DNA from: Plicaturopsis crispa FD-325 SS-3
Lineage: Eukaryota > Basidiomycota > Agaricomycetes > Amylocorticiales > Amylocorticiaceae
NCBI GenBank assembly: GCA_000827205.1
Contig: KN832578.1
Span: forward strand, 92,937-156,936
DNA: 64,000 bases
Direction of reading: 5' to 3'
Every line of letters starts with the position of its first letter. Within the stretch, counting starts at the first letter, position 1. A model generated the notes under the pieces. The model ran no database searches and was not told the origin of the DNA. It saw only the letters and a program-made list of their open reading frames with translations. Shown piece after piece: positions 32,431 to 44,949 of the stretch. A program made the position numbers and the translations under genes.

Positions 32431-35027
32431 ACGCCAAACGCTTCACGCGCTCCATCTCCTTCACGAATTTAGAGCGTGCCCGAATCTGCGGGCCATACCG
32501 CAGCAGTACGAAAGCTACATTTGTATCCGTACAATCAGCATTCCATCGCAGCATTCGCGCAAGGTGCACATGACGACACTCACGTATGACAGCAAGCAGC
32601 AGCGCGATCATGCCAAAAAGGAACGACGCCCAGTCATATCCGAGGCGGACGTCTGTCGGCCCTATTCGTCAGGACAGGCCCAAAAGCTGATCTGCGCGAA
32701 CACGGGACGTACACATCTGGGCGGTGAAGAGCGGGAAGACGAAGCCCATAAAGTTCCGCGCGAACGACTGCGCCGCTATCGCGGACGAGGCGTACGCGAG
32801 GTACGAATCTGCGAGATAGTTGAACACCGCGCACTGTGCGCCGGGAAGGGCTTAGTGTGACGCTACGAAGGCAGGGGATGAGTGGGGGACGCACGTATAT
32901 CCAGAATATGCCCGTCATGAGCACGGTCACGCCGATTAGCGGCGCGATCCAGTGCACCCGGCCTTCCGTCCACGCGAATATGAAGCTGCGGATATGCGTG
33001 TGACGTGAGCTAGCGGCTATGATGGAAGGAAGGGAGAGGGCGACGCACCAGCCAGCCGGGACAAGAAGCCCGCCGAGCGCAGCGCCTGTACATGGTATTG
33101 CATCAGTGGGTTTCTTATGGGCAAACGTAGAGCACGACCATGTGCGAACCGTATAGTCGAGCCTCGGGGCCTTTTTTAGACACTGTTAGAAAGAAAGCTC
33201 CTCGTCAGCATTCGCTACAAATTCATGCAATTGTATGTCGCAGACGCACCGTTCTTGCGATACAGCGCCTCCTGTATGGGATTAGCGAGCGCCGCAATTA
33301 AACCTCCAAGCCTGTCAACCAGGCATTTAGGGTGAGCACCGCATCGCTGTCAAGCAAAGAGAGACTCACGCCAGTGAGAAAAACGCAAGGCCTATTTGGC
33401 CTTGGTTTGCGCCATACAGCTTCATTACGAGCGGTATGGCTTCTAGTAGACCGTACTGTGCGCGCCCATGAGATTGGCAGGTAGACGATGCTTCGAGAAT
33501 ACGTACCATAACCCTAAAAGAAAGCGAGTTAGTATTATTTCATACGAGCCCGTGAATTGACGTACCCCCATACGAAACTGACCCATAAAGAAAAGAAGAA
33601 ACTATGTCGGATTGAACACGGTCAGCATAACGCACCAGCGCAGATGAGAGCGGACGCACACGACAGGCTCGGTGAACAGGAAGTACAGCGGGCGCGTGAG
33701 GGACACCTTAATCAGCACCGTCAAGCTTGCGCGCTCCTCATCTGCCTTGCATTTCCACCGGTCGTTCCCGCTCTCCTTCCGCATCGCCGCAGCGCGGTGG
33801 GACAGGAGTATCGATCCTAGCGCATCACATCAGCGCCCGGGTAGGATGGCGAGCTACGTATACGCATACGCACCCCGGGTCTCGCGGAGAAAGATTAAGA
33901 AGACGACGAATGTGACGGCGCCCATGAGGGCCTGGATGTACTGGATCCACCGCCAGCCGATGTGCATGGGTATGTAGCCCGTTACTGCTGGACCGAGCCC
34001 TGTGCCGATGAAAGCAGCGGCAGAGAAAATCGACTGTGGTCAGGGTGTAAGTAAGGGGCGACGGGGGTGTGGATGGGGACGGACCATTGGTAAACCGCGT
34101 TCATGCGTCACCCATATGTCTGCGTGAAAGATTTAAGAACTCGGGGAAGTGTGCAGGGCCATCGGTACGCACCTGCGAGGGTACCGCCGACCATCGTGCT
34201 TCCGCTGCTCCCTGCGCATCCACTTAAGAACCGACCCAAGGCCACCGCAGTGATATTTGGCGCCGCGCCAATCATTGCCGTGAAGGCTAAGCGAGAGTTA
34301 AGAAACACGGAGCAAGACGAAAAACGCAGCGGACATACCACTGAAAAGAACGATGGTGGATATGTACATTGGATTGCGGCCATATCTAAGCCTCCAATTA
34401 GTAAACAAAGCAAAGACATACGCACAAGTGAAACATACGCTTCTGAGAATGGCGCGAGCGCAAGGGGTGCTATTCCGAACCCAAGTGGATATCTAAATAT
34501 TGGTCAGAGACGCCGCAAAGTAAGTAAGGCATCCAACATACACAGCTAAAGTTATCGCGGCGACCTCGGAGGAGACATGTAGGTCATTGCGCATGTCGGA
34601 TATGCCCACAGAAAAGCTGGACGCGCAGAAGGCGACCAGGAAGCAAAACCAAGATCCGCATAACGAGATGATCCATTTCTTTTTCCTGGGAAAGCAAAGC
34701 AGCGTGTCAGGAGCAAAAGTGATAGACGTTGTGATAGACTCACCTCGGCCAATTGAAGGGGTTCTTGGGATCGCCTTCTTCGAACTCGATGTACACATCG
34801 TCGTCGGAGTCGCTCTCCAGTTTCTCTGTTCCGGACTTCTCGTCTACTATCGTTGCCTCCAGGTCGGCCCCTGCTGGGTGGTGGTGGTGGTGCCCGCCAG
34901 TCTCGGCGACGTACTGGTGAGCAGTCGCATCCCAGTGCAGCCCGACGTCGGCTTCGCGAGACTCGCCCGAATCGGCGGAGTGTACGCGTTCCAAGGCTGG
35001 AGATACCGCGTTCGCGTTGAGGGACAT
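32429..35027 (-). CDS. MFS transporter, polyamine/drug-proton antiporter type
   Basis: A many-exon gene starting at the ATG at 35027. The N-terminal tail is hydrophilic and acidic, with a His run (GGHHHHHPAG), and ends PKNPFNWPRKKKW, the usual entry to the first membrane helix in this family. Helices follow with SLCGSWFCFLVAFCASSFSVG and, after splicing, ITLAVYPLGFGIAPLALAPFSE. A block GRFLSGCAGSSGSTMVGGTLA comes next, and the end reads AVIPFVLLRYGPQIRARSKF. That tail is typical of the DHA1 group that includes yeast Tpo-type polyamine and drug exporters, probably in the plasma membrane. I did not resolve every intron; most are about 50-60 bp. The true substrate is not given by sequence. Confidence 0.85.
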
Positions 35028-35891
35028 GAGGGGGGCGTGAGGGGATGCAGACTAGAAAACAAACAGAGTTTTTAACGCGACTTATGTAGATTTGTCGCCA
35101 TAATTTAGCTGTACGTCTGCAGAGCAGTTCCGGTGATCTTCTTGTTGCATACTGCCACGGGATTGGACTGATGGGAGCGGATGAACCGTCTCCCTCGGCC
35201 GGCATCCTCTAAATTCCATATCGCATCGTATCGGTTCGTATGAAACAAGCGCGTAGCGCTCTCGGAATCCAAGCGGAACCTCTTCACTGAGTCGTCAGCT
35301 CCGTATCGTCAACGTCAAACGGTCAAGTAGTAACCGGCACAGTGTTAGAAGAGGAAAACATTGACAGACGACTTTTGTTTGACGAAGAATTTTGTGGACT
35401 TGTCACTTGTCAATGAACCGGTTGAACCTGAAGCAGCCAATGGTGACGCAGGGATTGTCGGCCGGCTGCCGGCCAACTGCCGGCATTCATCTTGCGCATA
35501 TTGACTGAGTCACTGAGGGCCCCTCTGACAGTCTGCACGACAGGATTTTGTACTAAGCGGTCGTGGTCGACGTCCAATGAAACGTTCACGGTGCACGAGA
35601 AAAAGAAAGTCAACGAGGACGTATTGGAAACTGGGACTCTCAGGTCGTTGGGCCATAATGATAGACTCGATGAACCCGAAGGAAACGGGCGCCCTCGATG
35701 CTCCATTCGACGAGGTTCAATATTTATACACAAGTGATTTTTCCATATGTCAACAAACCGTCCTTTTAATCGTTCCCATTCTGAGTTCAGACATCCGAGC
35801 GCGACACAGTAGACAACTGCGGGAGCAGGGTCAGAACCGGAAAGTACCCAGTCAAAGGCAGGCAATGCATGCTTACCGGGATCTTAAGGCT
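35028..35891. other. Intergenic: MFS 5' flank and repeat-protein 3' flank
   Basis: About 860 bp upstream of the MFS gene and downstream of the repeat-peptide gene. It holds a cluster of GCCGGC palindromes, listed separately. Open frames here lack supporting family motifs. Confidence 0.45.
35458..35484. promoter_or_regulatory. Clustered GCCGGC palindromes upstream of the MFS gene
   Basis: Three GCCGGC palindromes fall within about 25 bp, giving CGG/CCG triplets at several spacings. Fungal Zn2Cys6 regulators often bind paired CGG triplets, and the site is about 430 bp upstream of the MFS start codon. Function is inferred only. Confidence 0.25.
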
Positions 35892-37443
35892 TCAGGCCAC
35901 GTCTGCGAGGCTCCGTCCATCACGGCTGCGACTACCGCCCCTCTCCGCAGAGTCTCCGTGCTTGCGAGCAAGAAGAGCACGAGCAACAGCGCGGCCGCGT
36001 TCGGCGCTTTCACCTCGTTCACCAGAGTCTCCGTGCCTGCGACGGGCCAGGCGCTCAGCACTGCGGCTGCCACCCCTCTCCGCGGAGTCACCATGCTTGC
36101 GCGAGAGAAGGGCACGAGCGCGGGCGCGCCCGCGTTCGGCACTCTCGCCTCGCCCGCCAGAGTCGCCGTGCCTGCGACGGGTGAGGGTGAGGCTGTCGCG
36201 GCTGCGGCTGCGGCCATCCCCTCTCTCGCCAGAGTCTCCGTGGCGGCGGCGAGTGAGGCGAGTAGCGCTGCGGTCGCGACTGCCGCCTCGTTCTCCGGAA
36301 TCTCCATGACGGCGACGAGTGAGAGCTTCAGAACTGCGTCCACGACTGCCGGAGTCTCCGTGGCGGCGCCGAGCGAGGCCCACAGCCCTGCGGTCACGGC
36401 TGTCGCCTCGTTCTCCTGAGTCTCCATGCCTGCGGCGGGTCAGGGCCTCAGAACTGCGGCCGCGACTGCCAGAATCTCCGTGGCGGCGACGCGTGAGGCG
36501 CGCAGCACTGCGGTCACGACTGCCGCCTCGTTCACCAGAATCTCCATGCCTGCGGCGGGTCAGGACCTCAGAGCTACGTCCACGGCTGCCAGAATCTCCG
36601 TGGCGGCGACGAGTGAGGCGCGCAGCACTGCGGTCGCGACTGCCGCCTCGTTCTCCTGAATCTCCATGACGGCGACGAGTGAGGGCCTCGGAGCTACGCC
36701 CACGGCTACCAGAATCTCCGTGGCGGCGCCGAGTAAGGCGCGCGGCACTGCGGTCACGACTGCCGCCGCGTTCTCCGGAATCTCCATGACGGCGACGAGT
36801 GAGGGCCTCGGAGCTACGCCCACGGCTGCCAGAATCTCCGTGGCGGCGACGCGTGAGGCGCGCCGCGCTGCGGTCGCGACTGCCGCCTCGTTCTCCGGAA
36901 TCTCCATGCCTGCGACGAGTGAGCACCTCTGAGCTGCGCCCACGACTGCCAGAATCCCCATGCCTGCGACGAGTGAGTACCTCTGAGCTTCGACCGCGGC
37001 TGCCAGAGTCCCCGTGTCTACGACGGGTGAGGACCTCTGAGCTACGCCCGCGACTACCAGAGTCTCCGTGACGGCGACGAGTGAGAGCTTCTGAGCTACG
37101 GCCCCGACTGCCCGAGTCCCCGTGTCTGCGACGGGTGAGGACCTCTGAGCTACGCCCGCGACTGCCAGAATCTCCGTGCCTGCGGCGAGTCAGGACCTCG
37201 GAGCTGCGCCCGCGACTACCAGAGTCCCCGTGCTTGCGGTTGACCAGAGGAGTAGTGACCAAGCTCCTGCCACGGCTTGCAATGTCCACGAGGGCAACAC
37301 CGCTAGCAGGAGTAATCTGCATATGTAAAATATCAGGACAATCAGGAGTTTCTCAAATTCATGCATATACTTACGGGACGAGCGGTGGCAGCCGACAGAA
37401 CAGCGGCGATCACAAAGAACACGAAGTTTTGCTTGAACTGCAT
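35892..37443 (-). CDS. Secreted repeat protein, candidate Kex2-processed peptide precursor
   Basis: Two exons: 37443-37375 (23 codons) and 37316-35892. Exon 1 encodes a clean signal peptide, MQFKQNFVFFVIAAVLSAA, with TA-RP near the cleavage site. After a short pro-region come 22 units that each start HGDSG (or HGDSA twice) and are preceded by RRR or RK. Eleven are an 18-residue type, HGDSGSRGRSSEALTRRR with A or V at one place. Six are a 22-residue type starting HGDSGERGG and ending LTRRR or a variant. The rest are diverged, and the last ends SLADVA. I see no cysteine. This layout is that of fungal KEP precursors, which Kex2 cuts in the Golgi to release many peptides. The peptide function is unknown. 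An uncleaved, strongly basic wall or matrix protein is the main alternative. Confidence 0.75.
35895..37232 (-). repeat. Coding minisatellite, 54-bp and 66-bp units
   Basis: The 22 HGDS units correspond to DNA repeats of mainly 54 and 66 bp. In the middle they alternate as a 120-bp higher-order unit. Units at the 5' end of the gene are nearly uniform and those at the 3' end are most diverged. Confidence 0.88.
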
Positions 37444-38405
37444 AGCTGAAAAGACGCGGTTTTAGAAACGGTTGTTGCGGAGGTGCTGGTTGTTGCTTTT
37501 GGCGAAGATGTGCGGCGAGTACTCGATTGTCGTCGGAGCGAAAGACGTCGAGGAGCCCCGTCATTTATACGCGCGAAGTGAGAACATGCACCACCGTTTG
37601 ACACTGGCGTGCTTGGCGCGCGTCCACACCACGGCGCACTTGGCGTGTCGATTTCTGCACCACATCGTGGACGTTTGGCGAGAGGAAACGCACCGCAAAT
37701 ACGACCGTCTTTGTATTGAGGAAGGTGGGAGGACGGTGGGACGCGTTGTTGGGTAAGCACGCTTGGGCGTGGGGGAGTACCAGAGCTACGGAGCTGGGCG
37801 CTTGCTAAAGCGCAGCATAAAATGCCGAACAGAGTGCTCGTCATGCGAAGCTATCCTGTACGGCTACCGCGTTGTCAGTGGCATTCCCGGAGATTTACAC
37901 ACGCACAGTATTGAAGGGGGTCGGGGCATAATCGAGTTGTATTTTGGACTGCTTGGGCAGGTAAATGCGGCGTGCCAAGAAGGCAGCATGACATAGGTTC
38001 TACGCTTTATGTTTTGCATCGCGCAATTGAGCGCTATATCCTTGCAAAGTGAGGGAGCCGTTAGATGTTTAAAGGCGCCCATTCTCAGGCACTTGTTTAT
38101 AGAACGCGCTGGGATGCACGTGAGCCTTGAACAGTGAGAAGTTCCTGCTGCGGGAGGATTGTAGCAATGGCTAAGCTAAGGAACACATACAAGGAAGAAT
38201 AGCGTGCTCACCATTGCGGTGTAGTTGCGTGTAATCACCCAGCCAGACGAAGCCTTGCGGCGCCTTGAAAATTAGCGATATACAAAGAAAAGGCTTGGAT
38301 GCAACCTGAATGCAGCTTTGATGGCTTGTGCTTCTTATTTGCGGAACCGAATGGGAGTATCGTGTTTCATTCTTCGAGCAGAGGGCAGAACGAAATCGAC
38401 AGTCA
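37444..38405. other. Intergenic: repeat-protein promoter and RIX7 3' flank
   Basis: About 960 bp. Both neighbours are on the minus strand, so this holds the promoter of the repeat-peptide gene and the 3' end of RIX7. No coding block with family motifs is seen. Confidence 0.45.
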
Positions 38406-40984
<2,579 letters not shown>

Positions 40985-41748
40985 AGATTTGTTCAGAGCA
41001 TTGGAGCCCTATCTAGGTAACCGTAAGTAAGTTGTTCGCTATCAAACATAAGGCAAATTCCGCACAGATATTTCCATCCCAAAAAACTTGCTTGGCTAAT
41101 GCCTAATGTCGTGCCCAAAAGTAAACGAGAGTAAAAATTGAGCGGGCGTCGATGAGGGTGTCGAGCAAAAGTTTTTGATAGGGGTCAAATAACCATTCTC
41201 AGACCGCCATGAGGCTCGCAATCGACGAGGCGACCGGCGACAGCAACTTGAAGTTGGAACTTGACTTGCTCTTGACCACGACCTTTCGACGAGATATGCT
41301 CTGGCTTAGACTGCATATTCTTCCTACCTCTTTGGCAATCAAAATCGTCTGGAAAGAGGTCCACCGGTGTTCCTAGGTCTCATACTCGTTTGACCATTAC
41401 AGTGCATACAATATCTTCGAAGCACTCCATTCGTACACTCACACTCGAGGTTGATCGTAAGACGTCTACATGAAACCTGCACACCGATGACTGGCTCTCT
41501 GGATGGTGCGCTATCTCATTTCGACCAGAGTAATATGAGCAGCGTGTAAACAGCGAGCGTAATGCTGTCGTAACACATATGCTCGCTGGCCGACACTGTA
41601 CGCGCGAGTCTGCCCCGTGGTCCCGACCGACAACGCACCATCGTTGAGTCTCTCTTCACGTAAATTATACGGTCATGGCTCCCTCGTGTGCACCGTCCTA
41701 TATAATTGACCTGGTGAGAGCTTATTTTTCTCCTATATTTCTTTGACA
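40985..41748. other. Unresolved RIX7 5' region and F-box promoter
   Basis: Lies between the clear parts of RIX7 (-) and the F-box gene (+). It probably contains the missing RIX7 5' exons. One minus-strand open stretch at about 41185-41315 (MQSKPEHISSKGRG onward) could be one, but it has no recognised similarity. The rest should be divergent promoter. Confidence 0.35.
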
Positions 41749-43596
41749 ATGGCTCCCGCAGGCGCCCACCTGTCAATCGCACAACTGGTTGAGGCGCTTC
41801 TCTGGAAACTTGAACCAGACAATGTCGAGACTGAATGGTGAGATACTCTCTTGTCTTAGTTGGAGCTTGCTATTGAATCCAACCGTGTCAGCGTGCCCTA
41901 TCAGTCCGCATCGGTTTGCAGCCCGCGTTCTTCTGGCTTCTCCCGGGACTAACGTATAATCTCTCTAGGACGTCGACAAAGTCGTGCACGCGCTATCGTC
42001 CAACCTTCGCTCCCTCCACAACTCCGTAGCTCACATAAACCGCCTACCGTTCGAAATTCTCGCCACCATCTTCCGCTACTCCTCTCGCTACATTCCCGAC
42101 TTCCGCCCCGACGCTGGGTTTGGCCTCTATGATCACTGTCCCGCATTCGCTGTGTGCCGCCAGTGGCGGCATGTAGCTATTCTGTTCCCAGACCTCTGGT
42201 CGGATATTTACATGACCTCCGTCCGTGGATGGGGATCCATAAGGACGCATCTCGAGTACTCCCGTAGCGCCCTGCTCAGAGTTTTCTACACGCAGAGCAT
42301 GGACCCGTATATGGCCTGCCGGCTTGCGAAATCGGTGGCCTCGCAGTACCATCGCATTCGGGAACTGCACATCGTCGCGGGACAGACGGCTTGTGTCGGC
42401 GATTATCTATGGGCTGCACTTCGTGATGCCGGTCCTGCTCAGAAACTGGCATCGCTCACGGTTGCACTGTCAGAGCCGACGACAGCTACTTTGCCCAAGC
42501 TGTTCTCGGGGAAGACACCTTGTCTGCGCAAGCTGGCACTACACCGCTTCACTCGATGGCCTGGCAACACGTTCAACAATCTCACCCATATATCCCTTCA
42601 CAACCAGCCAGCATCTGAACGATGCACACTTGCACAATTCCTAGACTTCATCGGCTCCTCCCCCCTCCTCGAAGAGCTCTATCTGATCCAGGCCGGCCCT
42701 AATTTTGACGACTCACACCTTCTCCGGGCATATCCAACCACCTCCGTATCACTCACGCATCTCCGTGTCCTGGAAATGGGCTTCAGAGAAGACAGTCCTC
42801 CTGCGAGCGTCATAAGCACCTTCCTCGACTGCTTCAAGATGCCGGCGGATGTCACAATGCGGATCTGGGGAGTAGATTTGTTGATCGGCCCGGAGGCCCT
42901 GCCCGCCCTGTTCGCAGACCACTCGTTGCAATGCGCCATCATCCGGCGAGTGACCAGTATCGTCGTCGGCGAAGCCGCCGCACACAGCCGCACGAGACTC
43001 GATAGTCGAATGCAGGTCGTCGCTATCGAGAACGGCGCCACGCTCAGAATACGCGGGAATTTCGAGCCGTGGCTCATCGCGTCGTTCGTCCGGACGAAAT
43101 GCACCGCGGCGCTCGTCGAGTCCTTCACGTTCGCCCCCTACGACTGCTGGGGCGACTTCTTCTACGAAGGGTGCTACATGCTCCTCGAGCATCTCACGTC
43201 CCTCGTCAGCCTCACCGTCTCGTGGAGCGGTTCGGCGTGCCTCCGGATGCTTGCAGGCGGTAGCTTGTGCCCGAAACTGAAAGAGCTGTGCATCGATGCG
43301 CCCGTTGGGGGCTCGCAAGCCTTCTCCCTGTACGCATGGACTTTGCAGTTGTCGAAAGACCGAGCGCGCCGCGGGCAAGCGATTGACAAGCTCTCCATTT
43401 GGGACAGTCTTGAGAACGCGGCTGAGCTCAGGTACGCGTGCGTTGACTACGTAGGCCAGTCGGTTGTTCTGTCTACAGCTTCGAGGCCCTCATGCGGCGG
43501 GGTATGGCCAACAGCGGCTTCCAGCTGGCCGCGCGGTTTTATCGGATAAGACTAGAAGGATATTTGGTACAGATACACGCGCAAGGTTCTACATAG
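41749..43596 (+). CDS. F-box protein
   Basis: The start is the ATG at 41749 (MAPAGAHLSIAQLVEALLW). A short middle exon gives VPYQSAS, then comes the main exon DVDKVVHALSSNLRSLHN. An F-box follows: INRLPFEILATIFRYSSRY, then CRQWRHVAILFPDLWSDIY. The rest has leucine-rich, beta-strand-like repeats such as LTHLRVLEMG and LTSLVSLTVSW, as in basidiomycete F-box proteins that recruit targets to SCF ubiquitin ligases. A last GT-AG intron near 43431-43478 would give an end at 43596; without splicing the frame closes at 43549. Targets are unknown. Basidiomycetes have very large F-box sets, and this one is not close to the pair at 56-62 kb. Confidence 0.78.
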
Positions 43597-43690
43597 ACTA
43601 TGAACATAATGCCATTTGCTGCAATACACATACATGCTCGCAGATAGTGATCCTGGCACCGCAGGCTCGCCGACACGGCCCTCAAGCCGC

Positions 43691-44048
43691 CTAACTGGTC
43701 CTGGCGAATTTGGCGTAAGGAAACCGCTTCTTGATCTCTTCCAGGAGAAGCCACCCGGGGGTGAGGTACGGGATATGGTTGCTCGTCCTGCCACCTGCGT
43801 TCTGTCCGGAATGAAGCCAGCCCACGATGCGCGCTTTCCCGTCCTCGGCGTGCCAAACCAAGGCGCCCGAGTCTCCTTCGGCAGAGAAGACGTCGTCGGC
43901 ACTGGAGTTGTATAGAGCCAGCTCGACGAACGACATGAGGTCGGTGCTGTTGCCAACTTTATCGACAGCGAGGCAGGGTGGGCGTTGCTGTCGAATATGT
44001 TGACGAGCTTTCCCGAAGGGACTCGCCTTCGTGCAGTAAACCAGCAGT
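43691..44048 (-). pseudogene. Trypsin-like serine peptidase, 3' fragment
   Basis: One open exon reads LLVYCTKASPFGKARQ, CLAVDKVGN, SAEGDSGALVWHAEDGK, IVGWLHSGQN and YLTPGWLLLEEIKKRFPYA. The GDSG box is the active-site serine motif of the PA-clan (chymotrypsin-fold) family, and the rest matches a type common in Agaricomycetes with proteins several hundred residues long. I cannot find exons carrying the rest of the fold, including the catalytic His and Asp, between here and 44949. Either the gene is 5'-truncated or the missing exons have diverged beyond recognition. It is tail-to-tail with the F-box gene. Confidence 0.5.
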
Positions 44049-44949
44049 CTTCAGTGTCGCCTTGGTGAACAGTGAAGCTACAAACAAGCGGCGTAGCACA
44101 GGCGACCAAATGGGAAACGATGGGCCTACTTAATGTATCCATAGTGAAGTTGTAGTCGCAGTAGTTCTGGGGGCGTTAGGGGCTGAGCTGCGCGCTCCCC
44201 GTCTGAGCATTGGGCGATTGGAGCTCTTTGGAAGGGGCAAGGCCTCTGGGCTCCTTTCCACTGCGTGGCCATCTTTCCAAGCCAGGACGGCACGAGCTAC
44301 AGAACGACCGCGCTCGACTCTTTCACTAGAGTCTCCGTGCGTTCACCCGCTACAGACTGATACAGACGCGCGGTGCTCCCCCGTGTATCATCCTGCGACG
44401 ACGAAGCGACGTGTCTGGACGTGTCGACTGTCAAGGATCGCAGAATTATCAACTCCTGGAATTCTTTCAGCACACTTGGAAGCAGTAGGACCATCGTCGT
44501 TACCGGTTAGCCTTTCATCCTGCTGTTCGATGCGCGCAGCGCGGGAGAAATGGTCACGTCGCTCCCACAAGGATACACGGTGTCCATTGAGTGCGTGCAG
44601 GGCATCAGATTACAGGCTACTTCCGGCCATGCAGTTGTTCTCAAGAAGTATACGGAAAAACGAGAACGTCGGTGGCAGAACCTGAGCAGAGCCGCAGCGA
44701 GAGAGAAACAAAAGAGAAATCATTCGCGGCGCGTCGCCGCTCGGCGCTCGCGCGAATTTCGCGGCTGAATTTCTTGGGCACAACTTTCACTGGACTGGCA
44801 AGCACCGATACTATTTGCGACTCACAGCTGCCTTGAACCATCGCAGAACTGAAGGCAGGAGCTATCAAATCGTCTCGCGTTGTTCGAGTTATCTAATATC
44901 GCCTTGCTACTAGCAGGTACTAGCCCTCCGTAATGGCGTAGGGACGGCC
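44049..44949. other. Region between peptidase fragment and Zn2Cys6 gene
   Basis: About 900 bp. It should contain the promoter of the gene at 44950. A reading frame around 44050-44160 (YCDYNFTMDTL) could be degraded peptidase sequence. I see no other supported exon. Confidence 0.4.

Noticed and set aside
35577-37449. Plus-strand open frames rich in Arg/Pro/Ser across the repeat array
   Set aside because: They mirror the minus-strand repeats, lack a signal peptide or splice support, and are broken into several pieces by stops, while the minus strand gives one continuous frame with a signal peptide.
37190-37844. Minus-strand open frames upstream of the repeat-peptide gene
   Set aside because: They run through the intron and promoter, match no family and lack plausible splice structure.
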